A stretch of 64,000 bases of DNA from Nitrososphaerota archaeon (lineage in GTDB: Archaea > Thermoproteota > Nitrososphaeria > Conexivisphaerales > DTJL01), in assembly GCA_021324115.1 (NCBI GenBank), contig JAJPJS010000025.1, positions 326,343 through 390,342 of the forward strand. The letters are read 5' to 3'. The stretch's first letter is position 1. Each line of letters opens with the position of its first letter. Positions 47,053-57,116 of the stretch are shown here, in pieces. A program made the translations under genes and the position numbers. Under the pieces are notes generated by a model. It saw nothing but the letters and a program-made list of their open reading frames with translations. It did not search any database and had not been told where the DNA came from.

Positions 47053-47997
47053 ATGTTTCCTAGAAGATTGACGGGGCATATGAACAGCTCAAGGGGGATC
47101 AGGTTCGGCGTCTGCCTTCCCAACTACGGCAGTACGTTCGACGGCGACGGCTTCCTGACATTCGCGAAGAAGGCGGAAGAGCTGGGATTCGACTCGGTCT
47201 GGTCTACAGACCATATTCTGATGTCGGCGAAATCGGGCACTCCATATGAAAGGATACTCGATTCGATCACAGCTCTGGCAGGTGTTGCAACCGTGACAAG
47301 AAGGGTTAGGCTTGGCGTATCGTCGCTTGTTATGGCCATGAGGAATCCGGTTGTAGTAGCAAAGCAACTCTGTACACTCGACGTTCTTAGCGGCGGAAGA
47401 ACAATGCTCGCAACCGGGGCTGGATGGAATGAAAGAGAATTCAAGAATCTTGGGGGGGACTTTCGCCATAGGGGTGTAAGGTTGGACGAATCCATATCGC
47501 TGATCCGGCTCCTCTGGGGTTCCAACGGAGACCCTGTCGACTTCGAGGGGAAAAGGCTTTCAAACCAAATCGAGAATGGGGTTTTTTCTCCGCCACCGGT
47601 ACAAAAGAAGCTGGAAATATGGGTAGCTGGTGCGAGTGAGAAGGCCATGGAGAGGGCGGCCAAGCTGGGTGATGCCTGGCACCCGAACTTGCAACCACTC
47701 GAAAAATTTAGCAGGTCGGTTTCCCTATTCCGCAGCATTCCAGGAGGCAGTTCAAAACCCATCTGTGTGAGAGTCGCGTACAACCCTGACTATACTGAGA
47801 ATGAGTATGTCAGCCCTCAGGGAGAGCGGAGGGTGGTCCTCTCGGGTAACGTCAAAGACAATGAATCCATACTCGAGCAGATACAAAATTTAGGGGTTTC
47901 TTACGTGTTACTCGCACCCGATCCTCTTGGAAACTTGAGTGTGCCGAGACAGATTGATGGACTCCAAAAGTTTGCATCGAGTTTCATTGAAAGATGA
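47053..47997 (+). CDS. LLM-class (possibly F420-dependent) oxidoreductase
   Basis: GFDSVWSTDHILM, VRLGVSSLVMAMRNPVVVAKQLCTLDVLSGGRTMLATGAGW. Confidence 0.92.
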   Translation: MFPRRLTGHMNSSRGIRFGVCLPNYGSTFDGDGFLTFAKKAEELGFDSVWSTDHILMSAKSGTPYERILDSITALAGVATVTRRVRLGVSSLVMAMRNPVVVAKQLCTLDVLSGGRTMLATGAGWNEREFKNLGGDFRHRGVRLDESISLIRLLWGSNGDPVDFEGKRLSNQIENGVFSPPPVQKKLEIWVAGASEKAMERAAKLGDAWHPNLQPLEKFSRSVSLFRSIPGGSSKPICVRVAYNPDYTENEYVSPQGERRVVLSGNVKDNESILEQIQNLGVSYVLLAPDPLGNLSVPRQIDGLQKFASSFIER

Positions 47998-48061
47998 AAA
48001 TATCTTTGATTTGGAATTAAAATGCTTAAATAAGTCATCGGCGGATATTTAATCCACACAG

Positions 48062-49783
48062 TTGTCATCATCAACTGATCCGAAGGATAATACCACGCAT
48101 TCTGTATCGACTCAACCATCGCAGAGTTCCCTTGAACAGAAGGCGGACCTGAAGTCGCTGGCACAAACGATTGACAGAGCCGGCGTAACTCACTATGACA
48201 AGGCAAGAGGACAGATAGAACTCACCAAAGAGATTCCGGAGGAGAGTTACCTCTGGAATCCTGACTTCCATCCTACACCGATCAGACTGAGAACGTGGGG
48301 CTCGGGTACATTCTTCGCAATCTGGCTCGGTATGGTTGTAATTGTACCTACCTGGACATTGTTCGCGGCGGGAATGTCGTTCGGGCTCAACTGGTCGACC
48401 ACGCTGGCACTGATGTTTCTGGGAAACCTCATCGTTCTGATACCCACTCTCGTCCAGTCCCATGGTGGTGCGCGCTACGGCATGGCGGAACCCCAGCTCA
48501 CGAGGTCCAGGTGGGGAATATACGGAGCGCAGATTCCCTCTTGGATTAGAGCCATAATATCAATGGGCTGGTGGGGGGTGGAATCATTCATCATCGCGGA
48601 AGCTGCAGGATACATCTACCTTCTTGCTGTCGCCCCGTCCGACCTCACTCAACTGATGTCGAAGCTGGGAGCAGGCGCGCTTCCCCTTGCCTTCCCCCAG
48701 GTATTCTGGACAACATTCGCCCTCGTGATCATAGCACAGCTTCTTCTTTTCTGGAAGTCCCCACCCATTGAGGCGCAGCCCGCGTTGAAGTGGCTCGCAA
48801 GAATAGCCGCACCGATAATGATAGTCGGGTTCGCCGTGATGTTCTACTCATTTCTTTCTGCTGCAAACTTCAACTTCTCCCCGATCATTTCAACACCTAC
48901 TTCGGTTTCGGGTACAGCCTACTGGCTGACGGTCCTTGCTTTTCTGAATTCGAATGTGGCCTACTGGGCCACGATGGCGGTGAGTATGCCAGACTACACA
49001 AGATTCGCAAAGTCACAGTTTTCACAAACCGTAGGCCAGATTCCCATGCCCCTTATGATGACCATAGTGGGAGCGATGGGAATACTGAGTTGTGGAGCCG
49101 CAATGTCAGCCGGCTGGATAAACATTACAAACCCGATTCAGTTCTTCAGCTATGACCCCGTTCAGATGATCGCGCTGCACCTTCCTACAGCCCTTGCATA
49201 TGCCCTCCTTCTGGTGGTCATAATCGCCACATTCTCTGTCAACGTGTTCGCAAACTCTGTGGCTCCTGGATATGATATTGCAAACACATATGCCAAGAAG
49301 CTCACCTGGTTCAGAGGAATCGTTATCGGGGTAGTTCTCAGCCTCCTCGTCGGAGCTTATACGGCGTACAGCAGCAGCGCACACAACTATGTATTCAACT
49401 GGCTGCTTACCTACGGGGCCTTGCTGGGAGCGGTTGAAGGGGTGATATTCTTCGACTATGCCCTGATAAGGAGATTCAAATTCGAAACGGTTGACACCTA
49501 CCTCAGTTATGGAAGGTTCAGGTATGCCGGAGGATTCAATCCCGCTGCGATAATCGCCTTCCTCGTAGGTGTGTTTCTAACGTATCTTTCGTACTGGGGA
49601 ATCCTCAACAACACAATCACACAGGCGATTTACAACAACTCCTGGATCTCGGCATTCCTGTTTTCGGGGATCATATACACGGTGCTGATGGTCGCATGGG
49701 TGATACCTCGCTACCAGAAATTCCTCAAGGGTAACCTGGCTAAGGGATACATAAGCGATGATGTGAGAAAGATATTCGAATAA
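48062..49783 (+). CDS. NCS1-family nucleobase/ureide permease
   Basis: 12-TM-like ORF with WWGVESFIIAEAAGYIYLL, NSVAPGYDIANTYAKKLTW. Confidence 0.88.
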   Translation: MSSSTDPKDNTTHSVSTQPSQSSLEQKADLKSLAQTIDRAGVTHYDKARGQIELTKEIPEESYLWNPDFHPTPIRLRTWGSGTFFAIWLGMVVIVPTWTLFAAGMSFGLNWSTTLALMFLGNLIVLIPTLVQSHGGARYGMAEPQLTRSRWGIYGAQIPSWIRAIISMGWWGVESFIIAEAAGYIYLLAVAPSDLTQLMSKLGAGALPLAFPQVFWTTFALVIIAQLLLFWKSPPIEAQPALKWLARIAAPIMIVGFAVMFYSFLSAANFNFSPIISTPTSVSGTAYWLTVLAFLNSNVAYWATMAVSMPDYTRFAKSQFSQTVGQIPMPLMMTIVGAMGILSCGAAMSAGWINITNPIQFFSYDPVQMIALHLPTALAYALLLVVIIATFSVNVFANSVAPGYDIANTYAKKLTWFRGIVIGVVLSLLVGAYTAYSSSAHNYVFNWLLTYGALLGAVEGVIFFDYALIRRFKFETVDTYLSYGRFRYAGGFNPAAIIAFLVGVFLTYLSYWGILNNTITQAIYNNSWISAFLFSGIIYTVLMVAWVIPRYQKFLKGNLAKGYISDDVRKIFE

Positions 49784-49851
49784 GCTAGCAAAGATTTTTT
49801 AAATTTTCTTCCCTTCCGGCTATCTGCGATAATCGCAAAGTCTAATGATAT

Positions 49852-51249
49852 GTGATTGCTAAGGTGGAGGACGTGAATGCCCATGCTCTGTCGGCGCATG
49901 AGCTTGGCACCTTATTTGCGAAGAGGGAGCTTTCGCCCCTCGAATACGCTAAGGAAATGTTGTCTCGTATCAGAGAGTCAAAGCTGAACGCATTCATCAC
50001 GGTTCCCATGGACCTTACATTGGTCGAGGCTTACAAATCAGAAAAGCGGACAAGAAGCGGCTCGAGACTGAGTCTTCTTGATGGAGTACCTATTGCGATA
50101 AAGGATAATATATCAATTACGGGAATTAGATGTACAGCTGGCTCCAAGATACTTTCCAAAAATATACCCTATAACGATTCTGACATCGTGAAAAGCCTGC
50201 GTAGGTCGGGGCTGGTCACGGCGGGCACAACAAACATGCATGAATTCGCTTCAGGAGTAACTTCCGTTAACCCACACTGGGGGGCCGTAAGAAACCCCTA
50301 TGGTAAATTCAGAATAGCGGGTGGATCGAGTGGAGGCTCGGCCGTGGCGGTAGCTGCGGGGCTTGTGCCATTGGCTATAGGTACAGATACGAGCGGTTCG
50401 GTAAGGATTCCAGCTTCGCTCTGTGGGGTTTATGGCTTGAAGCCAACATACGGAACCATAAGCCTGAAGGGCACATTTCCACTGAGCCCTTCCCTCGACC
50501 ATGCCGGCCTGTTTGCGCGGAACAGTATCGACGCACGCCTGCTTCTTAAAGTGCTGACTGGAAGAACTGCAGAACTGGGGAATCACGGAAATGAGATTGG
50601 AAGAGGGACTGAAACTCACCGGTTCAAGAAGGCGCTGGTGCCCGGCTATTTCACTGGGATTGCGACGGAGGAGGTCAAGGAAGCGCTTGCGAAATTTCTC
50701 GACAGGTTGACCGGACTTGGCCTCTCTGTTATCCGTTCAAATGACGATGACAACGTCTTCTCTTCGGCAAGAGAAGCGTGGACACCTGTAAGACTCGCAG
50801 AGGCTTCAGCCATACATCGTCCATGGATAGAGTCGTATTCGATGTACTATGGAGAAGATGTACTTGAAATGCTGTCAAGGGGACTCTCCGTAACAGCGGT
50901 CGAATATATTCGGGCAAAGAACCTGGCGAAGGAGGTGTATCGACGCCTCATGAAGATGGTAGGCAGGGAGACTGTACTTGTGACCCCGACGTGCCCTATG
51001 ACAGCGCCGATGTTAGGGCAGGTCGAAGAGGAGATAAACGGCGAAGTCCAAGACATTTACTCAATACTTTCAAGAAACACAGTCGCATTTAACGTAACAG
51101 GGTTCCCTGCAGTCTCTTTCCCTGCTTTTCTATCGGGCGAGGGTTTGCCGATTGGTATCCAGCTTGTGGTGAGGCCAGGTGAAGAATTCCAGCTTCTTGA
51201 ATTGACGGAAATAATAGAAAAGAAGTATGGGATCAACACTTCCTTATAA
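49852..51249 (+). CDS. Amidase signature family enzyme
   Basis: RIAGGSSGGSAVAVAAGLVPLAIGTDTSGSVRIPASLCGVYGLKPTYG. Confidence 0.95.
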   Translation: MIAKVEDVNAHALSAHELGTLFAKRELSPLEYAKEMLSRIRESKLNAFITVPMDLTLVEAYKSEKRTRSGSRLSLLDGVPIAIKDNISITGIRCTAGSKILSKNIPYNDSDIVKSLRRSGLVTAGTTNMHEFASGVTSVNPHWGAVRNPYGKFRIAGGSSGGSAVAVAAGLVPLAIGTDTSGSVRIPASLCGVYGLKPTYGTISLKGTFPLSPSLDHAGLFARNSIDARLLLKVLTGRTAELGNHGNEIGRGTETHRFKKALVPGYFTGIATEEVKEALAKFLDRLTGLGLSVIRSNDDDNVFSSAREAWTPVRLAEASAIHRPWIESYSMYYGEDVLEMLSRGLSVTAVEYIRAKNLAKEVYRRLMKMVGRETVLVTPTCPMTAPMLGQVEEEINGEVQDIYSILSRNTVAFNVTGFPAVSFPAFLSGEGLPIGIQLVVRPGEEFQLLELTEIIEKKYGINTSL

Positions 51250-51414
51250 CATGAGGAAGGACGTAGAAAAATACATAGGACCTATCAACCGGACCTGCTG
51301 CATTCTGGTCTATGGAGCCGGCAGGCTCTAATCCATGAAGCACCGAAGTGGTTTCGGTGTCACCATGATTGAAGTTGCGAAATACGCATATAGGGGAAGG
51401 GTGCAGTAAAGAAT

Positions 51415-51930
51415 ATGGCAACAGAGCGAAAATTTGCCGATTTTTACGTGGGTGCACTTCCCTTTCAGATGGACAAAATTCCAGAAGGAGGCATGTGCCT
51501 TTCGGCCTTCCTGGTCCTCTGGAAGGGAAACCAGCACAATGTTTTACTTGGCAAGGTGAATCCGGCCAGCGACTGGGTTCAATTGGGCGCGCTGAGCAAG
51601 GAAAGGGCGGAAAAGATTAGCGACAGATGGATCCTGCCATCCAGCCACCTGCTGCTGTACGAATCCCCCCATGAAGCTGTGAGAAGAATCTCGAGGGAAC
51701 AGCTCGGTTTAAACTGGTCGGATGTGAAGTCGCCGGAACTCCTTGTCTTTTCTGAAGCTTACAGCGTGCCGACCCACTGGGATATCGAGTTTGTATTCAA
51801 GGGTGAACTGGAATCGCTCCCACGGAGCGCCGTCTGGAAAGAGCTGACGTTCGTCGACGTTTCCAAAGCGCATGACAAGGATTTCGCGAGGAGCCACCAG
51901 GACATATTAACCGAGGTCGGGCTCAGGTAA
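51415..51930 (+). CDS. NUDIX-like protein
   Basis: 171-aa ORF with Nudix-like fold order; Nudix box degenerate (LLLYESPHEAVRRISREQLGLNWSD). Confidence 0.55.
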   Translation: MATERKFADFYVGALPFQMDKIPEGGMCLSAFLVLWKGNQHNVLLGKVNPASDWVQLGALSKERAEKISDRWILPSSHLLLYESPHEAVRRISREQLGLNWSDVKSPELLVFSEAYSVPTHWDIEFVFKGELESLPRSAVWKELTFVDVSKAHDKDFARSHQDILTEVGLR

Positions 51931-52251
51931 GATGGTTAAAGGAGGTCTTCACTTTCGATCATTCATCACTTGTCCAATCCACATCCGATTCCTCAATTCT
52001 TGAGAAGCGCGAAATCATAGGTAAACCGGGTATCCCAGAAAAGGCGTCCGAAAATGTAGAAAGGCTGCTCGCGAAATTGGCTGATACAGGGGAGACAGGT
52101 TGAGAGAGACTCCAGCTCACAAAGCACAGAATAGGAATGGAGAACCCCATTATGCACTCATGGCCCAAGAGACATCTGGCCGAGAAATTGAATTCGTAAA
52201 ACCGAATCTACTCAATTTGTCACCTACAGTCGTATGATTCTATTCATGAGT

Positions 52252-53373
52252 CTAGGTCAGGGCGAGAGATTCAAGAATTAGCTTCGCTGCAATCTGCGCT
52301 CCCTGGAACTTTTTAGGTGGAGTCCTTCTTCCAACATGCTGCTGTATAAGTACGTCCAGCCTGTCAATATCCTCAAAGGTGAACCCCAAGGCTTCTGCGT
52401 TTCTGACCTGTTCGACGTGATTCTTGAAAGGGATCGCGATAATAGGCGTCCCCTCGCTGAGCGCTTCGTCAATGGTGCTCTTCCCGGCTGATGTAATAAC
52501 CAGATCTGAATACGCAACGAGTTCATGATTGTCCCTGACAAACCCCAGAGGATGAATGTTATGTGCCTTCGTGGACACTGAATCTATTCCTGAAAGTACC
52601 AGCCTTGCATCGACGAGGCCTGCCTTTAGGAAAGCTCGGGCAGTACGCTCCGCGAAGTAGTAACCCAAACCGCTTCCACTCATGCTGAAGGTAATCAGAG
52701 TTCCTGCAGGGGATATTCCCAGAGATGAAAGAAGCTGCTCCTTTGTCTTTGTGACACGCCTCACGATCGGAGGCGTGTGCCTGATGTTCATCTGGTCTTC
52801 TCCTTCCTCCGGGACGATGATCATGGCGGTCTTGGATTGCAGATTCTTGTACCATTTCTCCACCCTCTCTTCGATCGCGCGGGAAAACCAGGACTGTGCA
52901 AAGCCAAGTTCAAGTTCATCCGAGACCATTGCATGGCGCAGCCCCAGCTCCTGAGCTAATGAAATGCTCGCGAATTCCTCATCGCCCACAACCAGGTCGT
53001 ACCTGCGTTCAGGGATTAACCTGCTCAGTACCTGTTTGTTGCGCCGGTATGCCCTCCAGTATTTTATGTACCAAAGACCTGGATACATCATTCTGCCGTC
53101 CTTTTCGGTTGGGTTCGGACCCGTTATGATATTCTGTGAATTGAATCCATAAGAAGAAATGAGCGAATTTGCCTGGCCACCAGTCATGAATTCGACATTT
53201 GCACCCTGTCGAACAAGTTCGGAGCCCACCGCTACCGCACGGGTGGCATGGCCAAGTCCGATGGGGCTCACACAGAACACTATATTCAAGTTTGATCCGG
53301 CTTGGCGATGGCATCTAAAAAACGAATTCAACAAATTAAACCAATGAGCGTGAATACATGTCGCAAAATTCAT
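52252..53373 (-). CDS. GT-B/MurG-like glycosyltransferase
   Basis: CVSPIGLGHATRAVAVGSELVRQGANVEFMTGG, VITSAGKSTIDEALSEGTPIIAIPFKNHVEQVRNAEAL; true start probably ~53290. Confidence 0.88.
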   Translation of the reverse strand: MNFATCIHAHWFNLLNSFFRCHRQAGSNLNIVFCVSPIGLGHATRAVAVGSELVRQGANVEFMTGGQANSLISSYGFNSQNIITGPNPTEKDGRMMYPGLWYIKYWRAYRRNKQVLSRLIPERRYDLVVGDEEFASISLAQELGLRHAMVSDELELGFAQSWFSRAIEERVEKWYKNLQSKTAMIIVPEEGEDQMNIRHTPPIVRRVTKTKEQLLSSLGISPAGTLITFSMSGSGLGYYFAERTARAFLKAGLVDARLVLSGIDSVSTKAHNIHPLGFVRDNHELVAYSDLVITSAGKSTIDEALSEGTPIIAIPFKNHVEQVRNAEALGFTFEDIDRLDVLIQQHVGRRTPPKKFQGAQIAAKLILESLALT

Positions 53374-53384
53374 TGGGCAATATT

Positions 53385-53406
53385 AAATATAGGACACCCA
53401 ATATAT
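53385..53406. promoter_or_regulatory. Second copy of the padR palindrome, upstream of htrA
   Basis: AAATATAGGACACCCAATATAT, 19/22 identical to 9256-9277. Confidence 0.7.
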
Positions 53407-53412
53407 CGAACC

Positions 53413-54354
53413 GTGGGTACAGAAGAAGAAGAGGTAATAGCCGCGGTAGAAAAGGCAAGAAAATCCGTTGTAAGCATAACGACGTTCGGGCAGACAAGGG
53501 AGTTATTCTCAATGAGGCCCGTACAGGGAATGGGTTCGGGTGTGATCGTCCACCCTGAAGGTTACATTACGACAAACTACCATGTCGTCGAAGTGGGTGG
53601 CAGGGTGAACGTAATTCTCAGTACTGGTAAGGAGCTTACCGGAAGGATAGCCGGAGTAGACCCATCGAGCGACCTGGCCGTGGTCAAGGTTGAAGAGAAG
53701 GGTCTTCCAGCGGCCGAGCTGGCCGATTCGGACAGCCTGAGAGTTGGCCAGACGGTGATGGCCATAGGAAGTCCGTACGGGTTTTTCCTCGGGGGTCTCA
53801 CAGTAACAAAGGGAGTGGTCAGCGCTGTCCACAGAGACATCCAACTTGAAGACAACATCATAGAGGACCTGATTCAGACAGATGCTGCAATAAATCCAGG
53901 GAACAGCGGAGGCCCGCTGATCGACCTGCAGGGCCAGGTGGTTGGACTCAATTCAGCCATGATACCCTTTGCGCAGGGAATCGGTTTTTCGATACCGTCA
54001 AACACGGTGAAAAAGGTGGTGGAAGGGCTGATACTTTATGGAAGGGTATCAAGAAGCTGGTTGGGTATAGCAGGATTGACAATCGATGAAAACATAGCCA
54101 GACAGTACCGGCTAAGCGTGTCTAGTGGCGTCGGAGTAGCTAGTGTCGCAAGGAACGGTCCAGCGGACAGGGCAGGTTTGAGGAGCGGTGACGTCATAAC
54201 GGAAGTCGACGGCTCACCCGTTGGTTCGATCAAAGAGCTTAGAAGGCTAGTGAGGGAGAAGAAACCCGGCGAAAGGTCTGTGCTTCAGGTGATCAGGAAT
54301 GGAGAACGCTATTCTGCGACCGTGGTTCTTTCGGAAGAAAATCAGCTGGCATAG
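53413..54354 (+). CDS. HtrA/DegP-type serine protease with PDZ domain
   Basis: GSGVIVHPEGYITTNYHVVE (H), SSDLAVVKVE (D), DAAINPGNSGGPLIDLQGQVVGLNSA (S), C-terminal PDZ; GTG 53413 preferred over the longer ORF start. Confidence 0.95.
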   Translation: MGTEEEEVIAAVEKARKSVVSITTFGQTRELFSMRPVQGMGSGVIVHPEGYITTNYHVVEVGGRVNVILSTGKELTGRIAGVDPSSDLAVVKVEEKGLPAAELADSDSLRVGQTVMAIGSPYGFFLGGLTVTKGVVSAVHRDIQLEDNIIEDLIQTDAAINPGNSGGPLIDLQGQVVGLNSAMIPFAQGIGFSIPSNTVKKVVEGLILYGRVSRSWLGIAGLTIDENIARQYRLSVSSGVGVASVARNGPADRAGLRSGDVITEVDGSPVGSIKELRRLVREKKPGERSVLQVIRNGERYSATVVLSEENQLA

Positions 54355-54377
54355 TGAACTGTCTTCCTGCTGGATTC

Positions 54378-55364
54378 TCAATATTCTGACTTGTTGATAA
54401 CATTCGCCGGGGTGCCGCCCTGAATGAAGCGGATTACGTTTTGAACAGCTTGGTATGAAGGCTTTCCGGTGGGCTGAGAGCTTACTCCGGCCACGTGAGG
54501 CGTTACGAGGTAATTATCCAGACCTCTGAACTCGTTATCCGGGTCCGCCATTTCCTTACCTTTTTCATGCCACCCCACGTCAGTCGCATACCAGAAATTC
54601 GGATGTGTTTTCAGATGTCGGAGCATGGCAGTTCTTTCGACAATGTCTCCTCTTGCAACGTTGACCAGTATCGCCTGTTCCTTCATCATGGAAAGCTCGG
54701 CGGACCCAATTATTCCTCTCGTGTTTTTCGTCAAAGGGAGTGAAAGCAGCATTACGTCAGATATTCTTAACAGCCTGTTCAACCCCTCCTTTCCCTGTAG
54801 AATCTCGACCCCTTTGTCCTGAGGATCGCTCCTCCTAGAAAAGGCGACAACCTTCATACCGAAGGCCTTGGCCATGGAGGCAAATGAAGAGCCGATTCCA
54901 CCATATCCTATGACGCCTGCCGTCCTTCCCTCCAGACTGACCATCCTCGCCGCGATCCCAAACATCCTGTCCATGAAGAATGGTTTATCCCTGGGAAGCG
55001 TGAGGAACAGGGGGATGCACTTTGAAGCAGCTAGAGTGAGCGCCCACGCATGCTCCGCGACCTCCTGGGAATATGCTCCTGCATTGCTGCATAGAAGGAC
55101 GTGAGATGGTATAATTGAAACGGGCAAAGAATCCACGCCCGCGAACAGGCACTGCACCATTCTCAGGTTTTCCATTTTCGCTATCTTTTGCTCGGTCAGG
55201 GACGAAGGCCAGGACGCCGTGAGCAATATGTCGATCGTGGGCAGCGCCGAATCGAGATTCTGTTTATCTTCGAGGTCATGAAGATGTATCACGTTTGCAA
55301 CTTCAGACAGCCTGTCAAGGTCCTCCTTACGGAACCAGCCTCCGGAAACCAGAACATTCTTCAA
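54378..55364 (-). CDS. D-2-hydroxyacid dehydrogenase family
   Basis: AGVIGYGGIGSSFASMAKAFGMKVVAFSRR, LVNVARGDIVER. Confidence 0.92.
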   Translation of the reverse strand: MKNVLVSGGWFRKEDLDRLSEVANVIHLHDLEDKQNLDSALPTIDILLTASWPSSLTEQKIAKMENLRMVQCLFAGVDSLPVSIIPSHVLLCSNAGAYSQEVAEHAWALTLAASKCIPLFLTLPRDKPFFMDRMFGIAARMVSLEGRTAGVIGYGGIGSSFASMAKAFGMKVVAFSRRSDPQDKGVEILQGKEGLNRLLRISDVMLLSLPLTKNTRGIIGSAELSMMKEQAILVNVARGDIVERTAMLRHLKTHPNFWYATDVGWHEKGKEMADPDNEFRGLDNYLVTPHVAGVSSQPTGKPSYQAVQNVIRFIQGGTPANVINKSEY

Positions 55365-55593
55365 GCAACAGGGCCTCCTTCCACCATGTTTGGATTGGAG
55401 GATACATTAACTGTTTGCTGTGAGCGCGTAACTTGGGTGTATATGGAAATTACGGAACGCTTTCAAGGAATGGAACATGCAAAGAACGGAATCATAAGGT
55501 AAAGGATTTTGGCTCACGTTACAACACAAAGGCCTATCGAAGTCAGAGGAAAATCTTACAAGGCACGGTTACTGTGTTCTGACATCGTAGAAA

Positions 55594-57021
55594 TTGCCTT
55601 CCGTTGAACTCGTGGTGGCGGCGTTCCTGGGAATAATGACCATTGCATCAATTCTTTCACAGAAGGTCAGAATCCCCTATACAATGGTGCTTGTGCTTCT
55701 TGGAGTAGGACTTGCCGCCGCCTCCCTTTCGATAATCCTCGGCGTCGACCTCATCTACGACCAACTGATTGGAGGCGGCCTTTTTGTTGGGCTGGTAGTC
55801 CCGCCGCTGATCTTCTCCGCGCTCCAGGAAGTTCCAAGAAGTGAGTTCAGGGCAATCGCGAGGCCCGCCTTTGTTCTTGCTACGGTCGGTGTGGTGATAT
55901 CTACCTTTGTTGTCGGGATTCTCCTGTGGCAGCTTGCAAGATTGCCCCTTTATGCATCCTTCCTTTTTGCTGCTGTCATTTCGCCCACAGATGTAGCAAC
56001 CGTTATTGAGATATTCAAGCGAGCAAAGGTTCCGACAAGGCTGGCTACACTCATGGAAACCGAGGCTGCATTCAACGATGCTACGGCCATAGTTGTCTTC
56101 ACCATACTGCTGACAGGTGAGGGGCTGACGAGACACCTGTTCTTATCCGCACTTGCCGAATTCTCATACGTCTTTGTAGGGGGGGTCGCCGTTGGGTTCG
56201 CCATCGCATTCGCTGCGAGATTTCTTTCTAAACTTACGAAGGACCCTCTATCCGAGATAGCCCTCACGATGGCCTCCGTCTATGGTTCGTATACGCTTGC
56301 CAGCTCCATTTCGGTGTCTGGGCTAGTCGCGGTGGCAGTTGTGGGCCTCTACTACGGAGGCTCCAGGCCCCGTGCGGGGTCGCCTGTCAGGATATTCTGG
56401 GAGATAGCGGCTTTCGTGGCAAACTCGGTCGCATTTCTCTTCATAGGTCTGAGCACGGATGTGGTCAAACTCGCGTCAAGTATATTGCCCATAGCAGTGG
56501 CATTCCTGGCCGTTGTATTAGCCAGAGTCGCATCCGTATACCCGATCCTGGGAGTATCTGACAAGACAGGATTAAGGACACCTCTGAAATGGAAAAACGT
56601 GGCAATGCTGGGCGGAATGAGGGGAGCACTTTCTATAGCTCTCGCAGCCTCCATCCCAGCAACGGTTGCTTCAAGGGATTTGATAGCCACCATGGTCCTG
56701 GGTGTGGCCTTTATTTCAATAATGGGACAGGGGCCAGTACTTTCCAGGTATATCACCTCAAGGTTCAAGGAGGAAAGCAAGCAGGGTAGGGAGTCGCTTG
56801 ATGTGAGGCTCGAGGCGGCTCTGTTGCGTCTGCAGGACCTGCACCAGCTAAGGCTTGAAGGTTTGGTTACTGACGAAGATTACCTTGAAAGGTCGGAATC
56901 CGCCAAAGCTGAGATTGATGATGTGCTCAGGGACATAAGAAATATCTCCAACGACGAAAAGAATGGCGAAACCAAATCAGAAGCCGTAAAGGAACCAGTT
57001 GACGAAAAAGGGCAGACCTGA
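55594..57021 (+). CDS. Na+/H+ antiporter (CPA1 family)
   Basis: VISPTDVATVIEIFKRAKVPTRLATLMETEAAFNDATAIVVF. Confidence 0.94.
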   Translation: MPSVELVVAAFLGIMTIASILSQKVRIPYTMVLVLLGVGLAAASLSIILGVDLIYDQLIGGGLFVGLVVPPLIFSALQEVPRSEFRAIARPAFVLATVGVVISTFVVGILLWQLARLPLYASFLFAAVISPTDVATVIEIFKRAKVPTRLATLMETEAAFNDATAIVVFTILLTGEGLTRHLFLSALAEFSYVFVGGVAVGFAIAFAARFLSKLTKDPLSEIALTMASVYGSYTLASSISVSGLVAVAVVGLYYGGSRPRAGSPVRIFWEIAAFVANSVAFLFIGLSTDVVKLASSILPIAVAFLAVVLARVASVYPILGVSDKTGLRTPLKWKNVAMLGGMRGALSIALAASIPATVASRDLIATMVLGVAFISIMGQGPVLSRYITSRFKEESKQGRESLDVRLEAALLRLQDLHQLRLEGLVTDEDYLERSESAKAEIDDVLRDIRNISNDEKNGETKSEAVKEPVDEKGQT

Positions 57022-57116
57022 TACCCCTTTTGAGGGGTAATGTGAGGGCAAGCTTATGCGTGAAATGTTTTATCAAATGTCTTGTTTCCGCAATATAAGT
57101 AAACTCCACACAGCTT

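Noticed and set aside
47124-47783. 219-aa minus-strand ORF
   Set aside because: Antisense to the LLM oxidoreductase with strong family motifs on the plus strand.
51275-51287. ATAGGACCTAT palindrome as a third PadR site
   Set aside because: Different spacing from the 22-bp operator and not near a suitable start; match is too short.
51957-52101. Open frame DHSSLVQSTSDSSILEKREIIGKPGIPEKASENVERLLAKLADTGETG
   Set aside because: Coding-like composition but no acceptable start codon found; could be a gene remnant, insufficient evidence.
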